Source: Hofstenia miamia (lineage: Eukaryota > Xenacoelomorpha > Acoela > Hofsteniidae). From it: DNA of 64,000 bases. Below, in pieces: positions 1 to 11,884 of the stretch; the first letter of the stretch is position 1; each line of letters begins with the position of its first letter. The DNA lies in contig CABFPE010000354.1 of the NCBI GenBank assembly GCA_900660155.1, positions 467,746-531,745 on the forward strand. The letters are read 5' to 3'. The translations under genes and the position numbers were made by a program. Below the pieces are notes generated by a model, which was given only the letters and a program-made list of their open reading frames with translations, had not been told where the DNA came from and made no database searches.

Positions 1-280
1 ATCTATTCATCATTTACAAAATAATAAATATAATGAATAATTCAATTTCTCGGAAATGTATCTTACAATATATTTTTATTTTTGAGGATAATGGGTCACA
101 TTGGCTGCAGGTCAAAAGGTTCTCACATTGCTCACTCGTGTTCACCTCTACGTGTTAATGTTAGTGTAAACTAAATCATTTTAACACTTTATTAAACATC
201 TTCATTGGGATATTTTTCTAAAAGTAGGTAGTTTCATTTACATTGTCAAATATTTTGGTTTTGTACCATAGTCCTTAAGC

Positions 281-408
281 ACGCCAGTATCTGTGTAGCG
301 AAGAAAAGCGGACCATAAACTCGGTTGTGTCTCTGCAAAGAGCTCGTCAAGATGATACGTGGCATGTCGATAATCGTCTTAGTTTTGGCAAAGATATGTG
401 AGATTTTA
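281..408 (+). CDS. possible upstream exon, unrecognised
   Basis: An open frame of about 40 codons stands out from the AT-rich surroundings by its mixed base composition. It runs from an AG at about 280 to a TGA and includes SVVSLQRARQDDTWHVDNRL. It lies upstream of, and on the same strand as, the stereocilin-like exons, so it could be an earlier exon. No donor inside it joins cleanly to the phase-0 exon at 777: a gtgag site at about 408 would bring in a stop. An overlapping frame has a short hydrophobic stretch after an ATG at 352, which could be a signal peptide. I cannot choose between these readings. Confidence 0.22.
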
Positions 409-776
409 TTCCGAATGTCTTAATTTGTCAGTGCACCATAGTTAGTGGGACAGATCAAGAGTGTTTGGACATTTCTGTGGTTAATTTTTGTAAATGAGAG
501 ATTATTGAGTAATGCTTTTGAGATCGATGTCTAGAGTGTGGCGGCGTATTGTCCTGTCAAAAATGGTAGAAGAAGCTATCTTCTGTTTTCCTCTCATCTC
601 TATACATGACTTTTAAGTCTGATTTCAAGTTTCATTTTAAAATTTGCCCTTGAAAATGAAAAGATAGAAAGAAAATCATATAGAGAATTTGTACTTTTGT
701 TCTTTTGAAAGAAAAGATTTCGCTATTTGTTTCATAACTGATTTATAATATTATATTTCATTAAATCCAAATTTAG

Positions 777-1142
777 GCTTGGTTGTTAGCGCAGCAAATT
801 CGGAAGGCGTACACGTACCTCTATAATTTGAAGGATGTTGATGAGTTTCATTTGGCATTAATAGATGAACGCGAACTTGCAGCGTTGAACGGTCTCATTC
901 TTCGACAGTTTTCGTAAGTTTTTGTCGTTTTTTACATTTAGATGTTATTAATGTTTGACTTTAGGATTCGCGAAATGGAAAAATTGAAACGAGAAGTTTG
1001 TAATGAGATTATTGGAAAAATTGGAGACTTGGATGATAACTATCTCATTCCTCCTCCACGTAAACGCGAGTTAGTCTGCTTTTACTTCGAAAGATGTCGT
1101 CTTGTACAACTCAATAACGAATTTGTTCAACCCGCTCGAGAT
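777..1142 (+). CDS. stereocilin-like gene, exons a and b with a 51-nt intron
   Basis: The first recognised exon (777-913) follows an AAATTTAG acceptor and encodes a helical stretch beginning AWLLAQQIRKAYTYLYN. A 51-nt intron (914-964, gtaag to TTTAG) leads to 965-1142, which encodes REMEKLKREVCNEIIGKI and ends at ARD before gtatgt. The split Ser codon (TC+G) keeps one frame across the tiny intron, which supports both splice sites. Length, composition and frame all look coding. Confidence 0.6.
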
Positions 1143-4100
1143 GTATGTTTGATTTTAGAATAATCTTTGTGATGGTCATGCTTTAATGTTACTAAAAATC
1201 AATGTACTGTATGTGGAAATATTTTAACTGCATTTTATTTTGCATGCCATTTTCTTTCGATCAAGGTGTCCCTTATTCAAGTAATTTTCAGCTAACAAAT
1301 TTAATATATTACAATTTTCTTTCTTTTTATGGTTTGCTCGTTTTATAAGTGAGAATTTTTAATTTAAGGCATTATATTTCGCATAAACTTTAGCTTCCCC
1401 AGTGTTTTCAGTTTTGTCCATCAAATGAGTCTCGTTTGTCTTGAAGCAATGCTCTTCGTCCACATCCGCGCAATCGGGCCATATATTGATTTTCGCTGCC
1501 TTTATCTAACCGCGCTTTTCATCTTGCTTATAAAACCTGATTTCAGTCAAGGACATCGCCAATAACGTTATAGATATTGTCATTTAGATTGCACTTTTCA
1601 AACCACCGTATGCTATCTTGTTTTGAGTAATTTTTCTCTGAATTTTTAAATTTCAATCGGTGTTGTAACCTATTATTTAGTTTTCACAACTACGATCTGA
1701 CATTCTCAGAGCAGCTCGTGGACAAAGTTATTGTCCATTGATGACATATGAGCGAATGAACCGTGCTCGATTATCTCAATTGGATTTCGACACTTTAGGA
1801 AACCTTGTTTGTTTCATGCCAGCAGTGGTTTACAGAGATGTTGATCAAATAGTGCTACGGGAAAACTTTTGGAAGTACTCTAAAGATTGTTTTCTCGATT
1901 CCGATGTGGCAACTCAAATTGTTCGTAAAATGGGGTATGTAATGCGACAGGGTTCTGTGGGACCAAAATGTATGAAATTTTCTTGTTCCAAGTGGTCTCC
2001 GGGCATAGCATCTATTTTGACTAAATTTTGAAATCTGTGGTCCGTCAAACAATATTAGGAAACGAACCAGTAAATCTCATAAAGCGGAATTGTTCACAGA
2101 ACCTTACTTAACTCTTAAATTTAATTAGCATTTTAAGTTAATATACATATACATACATTGGCCTCTAATTAAAACACACCTATGTTGTGAATATATTATT
2201 AAGGTAAAGAAAGCTTTTCTGTTTGCAGACTGCTAACCTCATACATATACTAGTTTCGATTTTTCCTCTAAGGAAGTTATGAATATAGTTGTAGCATCCA
2301 CTTACCCTTAATTTATTGGTTTTCAGTTAAAAATCCTTGGCTATGGGGATTAGGTCATTCTTTTATTGAGATAGGCTCCTTCTACTGAATTTGTTTGATA
2401 TTATTTCTATAAATAAGTAGTTGGCTATATTTATATTGACTTGCTTAGATTTATCGTTATATGAAAAATGACTTGGTGCTGATAGGACACTTTTCCTCTT
2501 GAAATTTTTGTAGATGATGGAATTGGGCATATAAGTTTAAAAACTTTTTCAAGGTTTTTAATTATATAGTGACAAGACAATACTAAACAATTTAGTATCG
2601 CCTTTTATAGTGATAAAACACCTTTCTGTATACCTATTAATGGAAAAATCTCAAATTTTGAATTTTTGTCACAAGGCGTTTTTCCATTAGTCGGCAGTAC
2701 ACTGAACATTTTATTCTTTCAAATTCAATATTCTAATCCTGAATTTAGTTATGTATTGTTTCTTACCTAATATACGTGGAATTGACATTTGCGACAATTT
2801 TAGTGATCCTATCAGTTGGGCTGATACTACAATTACAGATCTTGGACAATCTTTCTGTTCAGTTGTTCGTTTTGAAAAGGTTACGCGAATGGCAAGTGGA
2901 CCGTTTGCTAAGTGGCGTATTGCTGATTTTGTTCAATATGCCTATGCAGGCGGACGTGAAAAAGAACGCTCACGACGTTATCTTGACCGCTCCAAGTTCT
3001 GGTTAGTCGTGTTTTCTTATTTACAGTTAAATGAGCCAATTTATGGAACGCATGGAAAAAATTTTTAAATAAAAATCATTTTATTTAACCTTTAATGCAC
3101 TGAAACATTTGGGGTTATTACATTACTATATTCTATTAATTGTTTAGCTATCGAATTTTTGTATGATATTGCTTGCCTTAAACAACCTGTTTTCTTTTTA
3201 AATTGACAAACTGTTTTTCCAGATTTACAAAAGTTGTTCTAAAACCTATTAGAAATTTTGAAAATTGTGTGATATGGACATATCTATTGGTGAACGTGTT
3301 TGAATGTGATGTTGAAAATTTGTACTAAAGCGTATTGCTGTGTTTGGAGTAGTTGAAAAAATTAACTATTTTTTGTTTGAAAAATTTTTTAAGTTTTGAA
3401 TTCTCTCCATGCCTAATATTCAGGTAAATATAAAGTTCCAAGCCCATGGAATCAACAACGAACTTCTACTGTTTCTTTGTGTAGATAAACCTCCCAAACC
3501 TATTGAGGAGGCCTGTAACATAAATGGTAGTCAGGTAGTCACTAACTAACATAAACATTGATAGAAAGAATGTTATATTTTCAATCCTTTGTTTCATCAA
3601 ATTATATGTGATTATTCTATTGCTGTATATAATAATTAGCTTAGAATGAAAATTCCTTTGCTTAATAAAAATTCAAAAAATTCTAATGTATGAGCAATGC
3701 TGCTTAACCCTTTTGTTGAATTACAAAAGTTACTTTTAATAGTGATTATTGCTATTTAGCTCATGAAGCAAGGTATCATAATTCTCGGAACCCAAAAAAT
3801 ATTCATTGCATCATGATGAGCATGGGAAATTTTCAGTTATAAATTAATTGATAGTTGATTGAGTTAATAACACAATGATCCAAGAATATAGATTTTATTT
3901 AAGGAAATAAATAAATAATATTGTTAGTCAATTTTGTTAATGACATGGTATTCCCAAAAGGTTATTTGAAGAATTACACAAATGTTCTTGACAGTTAGCA
4001 CATTCAGGTAAAGGTTGTAGCAACAAGAAGCAACAGTTTTCTGAATGCTTGGTTTATTAAATTGCACACAATATCACTTTTAAATTGCAAAAAAATTAGT

Positions 4101-5172
4101 TTGGCAGTATGCTTCTCAGAATTGTAAACAATCATTGCATTTACTAATGCAACACCTAAAAAATTGAAAACACATCAACTACAGTAGTGTGCCTCTATAG
4201 TGAACTGTGTTTTAAAGTGAATATTTTAAAATGCCCCAGAAATTGTCCCTTTCTTTTGTTGAAGTGCCTCTATAGTGAACATTTTTGTTGTCACCTTGGA
4301 GGTTAACTATAGAAGCACACTACTGCATAGCTTGTGCTCACAGATTTTCTGTCAAGCTCATAATGAGATTTTAATTAATCGTGAAGATCTGCTCCCTTGT
4401 TCATTTTATAATCTGAGAGCATTTATGGACATTTAACTGTCAATTTTGACACATGTTCATCAACTGCGGGTGTAAAAATAGCTCCTGTTTGATTAGCATA
4501 TTTTTCAAATTCCGTAGAAATCAATTCCATAAGCGCATTCCAATTTTAACCACTACAAACGTTTGAAAAACATAAGGAATGTATTGTTTTAATATTGAAG
4601 AACAACATAGATTCGTGACCATTTCTGTCTAATGTAGTAGAAATTTATTTCGCCAAACAAAATTGTTTGTAAGAGCTTTCTTAACTGGTATATTTTCTTC
4701 ATTAATTACAGCTTCAATTCCTTTTTGAACTCTAGGTTGTTTGCAATATCTGAAGAATTGGATTCTATGAACGTTAATTTAGTGTCAGAATCATTCAGAA
4801 AGTTATCAAAATCCCCCGCTTTTTCAGAGTCAATGCAAGAAATAATAGCATCAAATGTATCCCCATTATAATATAATGTAAAATTAGTATTTTTAACTGA
4901 AAGATTTAGACGCCTAGAAGACCCACATGTATTATCTGAAATTTGCAGAGAAATTAATGAGGTTTCTGAAACAAAGGTTTATATTGGTTTACAATGTATA
5001 CAAATTGGAATTTACTAACCAGGATTGTTTTTTAATTGTAATTGGCGGAAATCCATTATTTAGGAAGTCCACCAAATAATAATTACAGATAAGGACTTAT
5101 AGATTTAAACTTAATAAAAGACAATAACTATTGTTGTGCATAATATATACTATGTAGCTGTATTGAATATTC

Positions 5173-5212
<40 letters not shown>

Positions 5213-8200
5213 NTTTTTAGAACTGTTTTTTTTAATTGTTATTTTTGGTTGCAATATTTCGTTGAGGTTTTTTTGGGAGGTGTTTGTGGGAGTAGTATTT
5301 GGGATTGGTATTTGCAATTAGATTTAAGTATTATATTTAGTAACCTTCTTTAGATAAGTTCTTTTACCATTTTAGGGAATCTTTTTAATTGACCTTTGTA
5401 TTAAAACATTGTAGTTTTCTACAGTAATTGTTAAATATTATTATTCCATAGTAATATTTTTTACTAAAAAACATTATTAAGAATTCTTAGGAATGTACTA
5501 TTAAAAAGTAATGTAGTAATGTAGTGTAGAATGTAGCTGAAGGGTATTGCAATAACTTGTTGCAACTACTTGCAGGTGCTACTTGCAGGTGCAATAGGAT
5601 GGTACATTTTTATGGAAAAATTTAATCAAAATTCTTATAAAAAATCCATATGGATATTTCTCATTATTATTTCATATCGTTATTTCGAATTACATAATCT
5701 AATTGCGGTAAGTACCTGCGGGAAATTCTTGAAAAAACTGCAAAAAAAGATGCTTAAAAAATAAATACAAAAATTACTCAAAACATTAAGGTACATATGT
5801 AAAAAGGGAGTATAATTGTATAATTTAAAATCAATGTATGGCAGCAGTTGTTTTAACAAATAGCTGCTATATCCAGAACTTCTTAAATACGCAATTTTAA
5901 TAATCAAATGCAAAAGGATAGTGTAAAAAGATCTTGATAAATAATCATCTTGTAAACGCTGCTTCTAATCTACACTACTTATGTTTAATACTAATGTGTA
6001 AAAATAATGCATATATATATATATATATATATTTATTATTTATATTTATTTTTGTAGTTAATTTGATGACAATATCATTAATATTAATCATTCATATTAA
6101 TAATACATTAAAAAGCAACCTTAAAAATTTATTTTATATATAACTATTTTGTATTGCTTCGCCCTTTTACTACTCCAAGCTTTTTGCCCTTGCTACGAGC
6201 ACGCGCTAAAGGCACTCGCGATCAGAACGCTTCTAAAGGTTGCAGATTAAGTATGAACATTAATTTTGCACAATATTTAATAGCTTTAACTTGTCAAGGA
6301 AGCTATTTTTTATATCTGAATCCCTTACATGGCTATTATATTAGATTAAATTTCGAAGTTAACTAAAAAAATGTATTAGTTTAGGTTTCGAGGCGTTACT
6401 CGGGGATTACAAAGCGTAATTCGATCTTGTTATTACGAAGCTTTTCGAATTTCGCTTTGAATGACGGCATTACACGAAAGTGTTAATCGATAATATGGTC
6501 CTCGAAAATAGTACAGTATAATAGTGAGCAATAATATTCATTGATGGAAATTATTCATTTAAGATATTTATAGAAATATTTTTTTTATTCACAGTGATTT
6601 TAGAGTGTGATTATATTTGGAGAGTTTATATCACGTTACTTTTACAACTCTGACTAACACATAAATGTTAACTACGTGGATTAGTTAATGATTTTCCTTA
6701 AGATTGTATTTTAAGTATTCGAGTGAAGTATCTTTTATAACTATATTTTTAAATTTATTTTTTTATCTTTCTTTTTTCTAGTATTACTTTATACTTCTCT
6801 TATTAAAAACTGTTAACTAGTCCTGTTAACAAATGCTGAGAACCTTTTACATGACTTCACTTATGGTTTTTTGTGCAAATTTTTAATGTTAATTATTGAT
6901 GTGAATGAATTAGGTGACAGAATTACAAGATAGTATTAATACAAATCTTTGATATGATTAGCTAATACTACTATCAAATGCCAATAATAACTTCTACTAT
7001 TACTTTAAAGAGTTCGCTTCCGGGGTCCCTTTCCGTTGCGCCTGTACGTTGTCAATAAAAGATGAGAATTAAAGACGAAAATGAAATATTAGATTTTAGT
7101 ATTTCGTGTTACTTTTTGATATTAATGATTTTTATTTGTTTTTGAGAAGTATTTTTATAAAACTTTTAAAAGATGCCTTAACAGATTTCGTAAATTTCCT
7201 AATAAGATAAGGGTTGCAGATTCTCTCATGACAGTTTGATAATTCGGTGTTGAATATCGGCACGCATCTAGGAATCATAAACAGGCTCCTTATATAGGTG
7301 ATATTAAACTCTACTGTTTAACGATTCTTGTATACGGATCTAGTGCACGTATCTGGCAATCCAATCAATGGAGCTTGTAGGAGCACCCTGAATTCGCAAA
7401 CTGTATGTACATGCTAGGAAACAATTGTAATATGACATTAGATTACGGAGTTATATTCCGCGACTATATTTCTTATGTTTTTCTCTTGTTTATTTCATTT
7501 CTGATTTCCATTATAGTCGTTTATAATATGGCGTGCTAATATACCGTCGGGATATAACGTGCAGTTAGAAAGTATTGCTACAACGCAGCTTATTGATTAA
7601 CCTGATAATCTCTGCATATTATCTATGCACATTATCGATGCAGCTTGTCAATTGGACTGGTATCTTTATTAAGTCTTTTAAATTACTGTTTAACTTCATT
7701 TTTAAACATTAATTTTATAGTTCGCTTTTATTGACATTTTGTTTTGTGGTATCAGACTTTTATTGTTCTCTGTTGTTTACTACTACTGGTCCCTAATCAT
7801 AAATTCTATCTTAACATTATTAGTTATAATTATTATTTTTCCGTAGTAATTTTCCGAAACCTAATCTCGGTTCTTTATATATTGAACTAATTTCGCTGAA
7901 ATATTTTGTAAGACCAATGATACTGAGCGCTCATGTAGAACCCTTATTTCTATCATTTTTCTCAATTCTTTTCTCCATTGATCTTGTCCATATATGATTT
8001 CAATGTTAAGATTTCCATTTATTTTTAAAGTTTATTTTTTAGTTTTCTTTTTTAAATTTTTTTTGTATTCTTATAATTTTCACTATTTGTGTTGCCTATT
8101 GAACTTTACAATCTCGTATATAGATTTATAATTGTTTTTTTGCATGATATATTTAAATTATTTATTTGTTTGATGCATTTTAATACACACTTTTTGAAAA

Positions 8201-9382
8201 AGCTTGTAAAAAAAACATGTGTAAATAGTATGTAGAAATTTGTTTGCGTAGATATTCTAAATAAATTAAAAATATTCATGCAAAATAAATTCAATCAATA
8301 GCCCAAGTCATTAATTTTTTTCCAAATAAGTTTGTGGGTGTTTTTTTAACTGATCTCCTATTTGCATGTTCATTACAAACATGATCTTTTTAAATTATTA
8401 GTTAGATTAATTATTTTGTTTACTTAAATCGTTTAATTGTATTTTCTAGCGCGAAGTACTCAAACACAATTGCAAAAGCCAGTTGCTAAAGGCCTTTGCA
8501 GATGATGATGACAGCAGTGATTCTCAGCGGGTTCTCTGAACTCCAGAGCTGAATGCGTTTGGGGAATTTCTCTCAGGAATGTCTGTCAGAGATCTCTTAA
8601 AGATATCTTATGATCAGTACAATTAAGTATCACAGTTGTTCATAAAAATTTTAAATTAGAATTTTGAATCAATCATTTGAAATGAATATTTGTTATCATA
8701 TATCATTATAATATATAATCAAAACATTCATGTACAACTGCTTTTGAAGGAATTTAAATCCCAGAAATGTTGCTTTGCTCAATTTAATAAATGGTATTTA
8801 ATGCTATTTCTAAACGCAAAAGTTTTCTTTTCGTGTCATCATGAATATGTTAATGTTGACGAAAAAAATAATTCTTAATTTGTGGAATTATGCTAATTGT
8901 AGCTTTATTAAAATTCCGTTTTAGCGAACTTCTATATCACATTGGACAATTGACTACATGTTCGTTTAATCGACTTCGTCCGTTGCTTGGGAAAGCTCGC
9001 AGTCGTTACACGTTTGGTCCAATTGAAAGCTGGGATGAGTCGAAAGTTATTGCACTCGGATCTATAGTGGGTAATTTATGGAAAATGATTGTTTCGTTTC
9101 ATTTTTATGTGTGCATTTAGCTGGCATGTCGGCCAATCAATTTTCACAATTGATTCCTCAATCACGTGGAGTTAATCGGAAGGATATGAATTTGGTTGCT
9201 GCTATTCGCCCTCATGCTATTCCACTTATTCCTGTCACGATTCTGGAAGTAAGCCGTTTTTTATTGCGCAAATTTGGCTTCATTTTTCATTTCTTTATTA
9301 ATATTTATGTACCACTCGTATGTAGTGTTAATTGGTACAACTAAAAATATGTAAATGTAATATGTAACATATTTATAATAGC

Positions 9383-9417
<35 letters not shown>

Positions 9418-11884
9418 TTTTGAAGCTAGAATGATATCATGAATATGCTGAGTAATAATGCTAGTAAGACGAGTTTGCTTACATAATTGCTCATATTACG
9501 TAATTTTACGGGAATATCGTTGCTAAGAATTCCTCTCTTTCCTTATCTTCATAAATGTAGCTTGCTAAGAGAAATTACTTAATTATATCAGGTTTGATAA
9601 TATTTCTACAGAAGAAATTAACAGCAATTGGGCAGAAATGGTTTTTCAAACTAAATTACTACTTCATCATATTTGGAAGCCATTAATTCTAAGTTCCGCA
9701 CATCCAGCTGCAGCTCATCAAAAGATCCTTCTTCATTCATGTAACCACATGCGCTCTTTTTCCATAATTGCAACTTTTTATTGGTATAAAGGATAAACCA
9801 ATTCTATTTTTAAAGTAAATTGTATAGTGAACTTGACATGTGATTGAATCAATATGGTAATGATAATGAAATCTGAATGCTACTTTTTCTAATCAGAGCG
9901 TCGAGCTGGACCTGGAACCGTAGCCAGTGTGAAGGAGCGAAAGCATTTTCTTCAGAACCACAATTGGAGCAACATTTAAAATGCAAGCGCAACAGGAGCC
10001 GGAACAGCTCCAGCTCTAAAGCTTTTCTTTGAAAAAATTTTTCTGTTAGTTGTTTTGTTCCACAAAGAGCTTTGTTGTTACAAAAAATGTATAAGAAATT
10101 TAAAACGTCGCTGAAATTCGAAAAAATCAGTAAGTTCATCAAAATTCGCAAATATTAGTATTTGTGAATATATTCTAGTCCACATCGTAGTTGAGCAGGA
10201 GTCATTGGTATCCAACAGCTCCTGAACCGCAGCTGGAACTAAATTTTGATAGCAATGTTCACGGAGCGGTTAACTAAAGCGGCTTCATATTTTGGCCTGC
10301 TCCTAAGCCCTGGTTCAAAAGACGTGTTGAAATTTTGCTTAACTGAAATCTATAGTAGTTAGTATTCGTTGTTATATCGAAAAACGGCTCATTTCACTCA
10401 AAATCTAAATCGAACCGAAAAAAAATATTAAAACCGAATTTGTTCGGTTTGTAGCAGAGGCAGTCGCCAATAAGGTTATTTCTAAAAAGCAATGCGGCTT
10501 TGAAGCAAACGCCGAAATTCTTGTCAAGTTGAGGCGTAATTTTGTTTTCTTTTATTAACAACTTAATTTTGTGATATGAAAATTTACGTTATAAAGGTAT
10601 TTTTCTCTTGAATAACTTTTTACTATTACTGATAGGGTTAGCTAAAAACTGAAACTGGAGCCGCGGCTTAGGGGTGTAACAACCGAAGAGTATTAATAGT
10701 AGGATTACTTTGATTAGCATGTGAATCTATTGGTCAGAAACTTTGCATCGTTTATGTTGTAATGAATCACAATTTACTTGAACTAAATTTTGGCATGTCC
10801 CCATTGCAAGTGACTGTTTCAAATTACAAATAAGCAAATTTCTTTTGCAAATTCTTGTTTATTAATCTTGCACTTCTCAACATTACTATGAACTTGCCTC
10901 GTCCTTATATGCTCAGAGGTCATTTTTAATCACTGTTTCGTAAATCAAATATCTGTGATAAATATAAACTGTTATATAGGTAATCCAATTTCTTGATCAC
11001 TTTACAAAAAAGTCATTTAATTGTATGTGTGTCTTTGAGTTACATTTTTTCAGGGATATCTCTCATTATTTCTATCACGTCAATGTGATCATTTCTAGCT
11101 CCATTTTTGCAAAATTTAACAAAACACTTTTGCAATAACAAAAAGGATTTTTAATCGATTATATTTCTTAAATGCTGAACATATAATAATAAAAAGCACC
11201 AGGGATAGCAAATTTCTCCATTCTTTTGTATAATGCTTAATTAGACTTTCTAGTAAGAATATTTATTTAGCGATTCAGATAAAATTATATATTTTTATGA
11301 AGTAATACTACATAAATATTATTAGAATAAATAACGAAGAACCATTTTTAGATGAAAATAATGTGGGATTGCCACTAAATAGCAATATCAACGTGATTGT
11401 AAAATGTATTATTTCTGGTATTTTTTGATATTGTTAACGCAAAAACACAGGTTCTCTGGGTGTCTCATTTATTTAAAAAGTTGTTTTAAGGCAATAGATT
11501 TTTTATGGGATAGCGAAGGGATATGGGATCACAACTCATTGCTAGTAGGCTAAATGTATAAAGCGTTGGGTATCTTTACCTTCGGTTTCCATGACCTTAT
11601 CTTTTTAAATTCCACTTAGATGGCCAATGAAAATAGGCTTAATTTATGAGTTTTGATGTGTAATCATAATTTTGAATATGCGATATATTTAAATGTTTAA
11701 TTAAAATAACTTTTTTAGTTAATTGAGCCTAACTTTTTTGAATATATGGTTCCTGAGCAAGTGATTGCTCTAACTCCTCGACAGTGGCACTACATGAGTA
11801 ATGCACAAGCCAGCAGAGCAATGGATATTTGGTTTTCTAAAGACAGATGGCCAGGTTACTATCTTAAGAATTTGAGAGAAGCAG
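777..11884 (+). CDS. stereocilin/otoancorin/mesothelin-like helical-repeat protein, partial gene with seven or eight exons
   Basis: Exons read in one consistent frame at 777-913, 965-1142, 1681-1934, 2804-3001, 8450-8616, 8925-9070, 9121-9248 and 11719-11884, each bounded by TTTAG/CTAG-type acceptors and GT donors. The product (about 430 residues seen) is mostly helical and repeats a pattern of Trp, about 8 residues, Leu-Gly, then a hydrophobic or Cys block: GDPISWADTTITDLG across the exon 3-4 junction and GPIESWDESKVIALG in the 8925 exon. Further blocks are DFDTLGNLVCFMPA and LSGMSVRDLL. This pattern is typical of the stereocilin/otoancorin/mesothelin superfamily, surface or extracellular-matrix proteins made of helical repeats. 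Function here is unknown. No start codon, signal peptide or C-terminus is seen, so the gene probably extends both ways. Introns are 50-51 nt at two places but 5.4 and 2.5 kb where transposons sit. The exon at 8450 has an in-frame TGA and does not join exon 2804-3001 in phase, so at least one exon is missed or this is a decaying copy. Family call moderate, coding call strong. Confidence 0.6.
1681..1934 (+). CDS. stereocilin-like gene, exon c
   Basis: Opens right after a TTATTTAG acceptor in phase 0, matching the phase-0 end of the exon at 965-1142. It encodes FSQLRSDILRAARGQ, then the diagnostic LSQLDFDTLGNLVCFMPA block and a charged helix ending VATQIVRKMG. I place the donor at gtatgt (1935), leaving phase 2. 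The reading frame continues to a TGA at about 2030, but the extension lacks the helical pattern and is probably intron. Confidence 0.6.
2804..3001 (+). CDS. stereocilin-like gene, exon d
   Basis: Starts after an ATTTTAG acceptor. Joined in phase 2 to the previous exon it gives GDPISWADTTITDLGQSFCS, which aligns with GPIESWDESKVIALG of the exon at 8925; this match picks the frame over the overlapping hydrophobic frame starting at ATG 2776. The exon ends in a basic helix (GGREKERSRRYLDR) at a gttagt donor, phase 2. Confidence 0.5.
4182..4325. mobile_element. pogo/Tigger-type MITE, 144 bp
   Basis: Inverted ends read CAGTAGTGTGCCTCTATAG on the left and CAGTAGTGTGCTTCTATAG on the right (reverse complement), one mismatch in 19. 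A TA precedes the left end; the right flank is CA, a likely decayed TA duplication. The motif GTGCCTCTATAGTGAAC also recurs internally at 4264-4280. Ends of the form CAGT... with a CTCTATAGTGAAC block and TA target are known from Tigger/pogo elements. No coding capacity. Confidence 0.7.
5175..5213. repeat. (TA)n microsatellite ending in an undetermined base
   Basis: About 15 TA units followed by gtatata and a single N at 5213, the only ambiguous base seen. An assembly uncertainty at this simple repeat is likely. Confidence 0.9.
8450..8616 (+). CDS. stereocilin-like gene, exon e with an in-frame TGA
   Basis: After a TTTTCTAG acceptor the frame reads REVLKHNCKSQLLKAF, an acidic DDDDSSDS patch, then TGA at 8537-8539, then TPELNAFGEFLSGMSVRDLL. 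The sequence after the stop carries the family pattern in the same frame. A gtacaa donor at 8617 leaves phase 2, which joins exactly to the exon at 8925. A sequence error, a pseudogene lesion or an unrecognised small splice could explain the TGA. A 16-nt GT-AG segment (8531-8546) surrounds the TGA but is far too short for an intron and would shift the frame. Confidence 0.5.
8925..9248 (+). CDS. stereocilin-like gene, exons f and g with a 50-nt intron
   Basis: Exon f (8925-9070) encodes ELLYHIGQLTTCSFNRLRP and GPIESWDESKVIALGSIV. A 50-nt intron (9071-9120, gtaatt to ATTTAG) splits a codon in phase 1. Exon g (9121-9248) continues AGMSANQFSQLIPQSRG and ends PLIPVTILE before gtaagc. The Trp/Leu-Gly pattern crossing this intron is the clearest superfamily signal in the window. 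Confidence 0.65.
9386..9414. repeat. (TA)n microsatellite in intron
   Basis: About 14 uninterrupted TA units in the intron between exons g and h. Confidence 0.9.
9894..10312. mobile_element. hAT-like non-autonomous element, GGAGC-iteron type, 419 bp
   Basis: The left end CAGAGCGTCGAGCTGGACC aligns with the reverse complement of the right end, CAGGGCTTAGGAGCAGGCC. Flanking octamers TTTCTAAT and GTTCAAAA agree at 5 of 8 positions, which fits an old 8-bp target duplication. Inside, GGAGC/GCTCC and GGAAC recur in both orientations (GGAGCGAAAGC, GGAGCCGGAACAGCTCC, GGAGCGGTTAAC). Sits in the intron between exons g and h. Ends moderately certain, duplication weak. Confidence 0.55.
10313..11718. other. 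intron remainder with a CCGAA-rich block
   Basis: No exon seen. At 10375-10475 the word CCGAA recurs around GAATTTGTTCGG, and at 10640-10680 there is GGAGCCGCGGCTTAGGGGTG, both reminiscent of subterminal repeats of further decayed hAT-type elements. I could not find matching ends. The rest is plain AT-rich sequence. Confidence 0.4.
11719..11884 (+). CDS. stereocilin-like gene, exon h (last recognised)
   Basis: After a TTTTTTAG acceptor the frame joins the previous exon in phase 0 (TILE|LIEPNFFEYMVPEQVI) and runs through ALTPRQWHYMSNAQASRA to a Trp-rich helix ending LKNLREA. The donor is gtagtt with phase 1. No following exon was found downstream, so the gene either continues across very large introns or is truncated by the transposon-rich region. 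Confidence 0.6.

Larger units (their letters stand above)
3002..8449. other. large intron or intergenic stretch inside the stereocilin-like gene
   Basis: About 5.4 kb of AT-rich sequence with no exon I can defend. It holds a pogo-type MITE (4182-4325), TA tracts (5175-5205 with an N at 5213; 6011-6032) and a 13-bp tandem duplication ending CTTGCAGGTG at 5566-5591. Less AT-rich islands at about 6150-6250, 6380-6500, 7000-7060 and 7240-7400 have open frames of 30-50 codons. One may hide the exon needed to bring exon d (phase 2) into phase with the exon at 8450 (phase 0). On the minus strand, 4440-4960 has weakly coding-like frames that I cannot identify. Confidence 0.5.

Noticed and set aside
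2776-3006. 76-codon plus-strand ORF in another frame of exon d
   Set aside because: The alternative frame matches the Trp/Leu-Gly pattern of the neighbouring exons and fits the splice phases. This one is a hydrophobic shadow.
6150-6250. Less AT-rich island as a tRNA-derived SINE head or an exon
   Set aside because: No A or B box and no frame with clean splice sites matching the neighbouring phases.
10375-10475. CCGAA-rich palindromic block as a complete hAT element
   Set aside because: No paired CAG/CTG ends or target duplication could be found, so only mentioned as a possible remnant.
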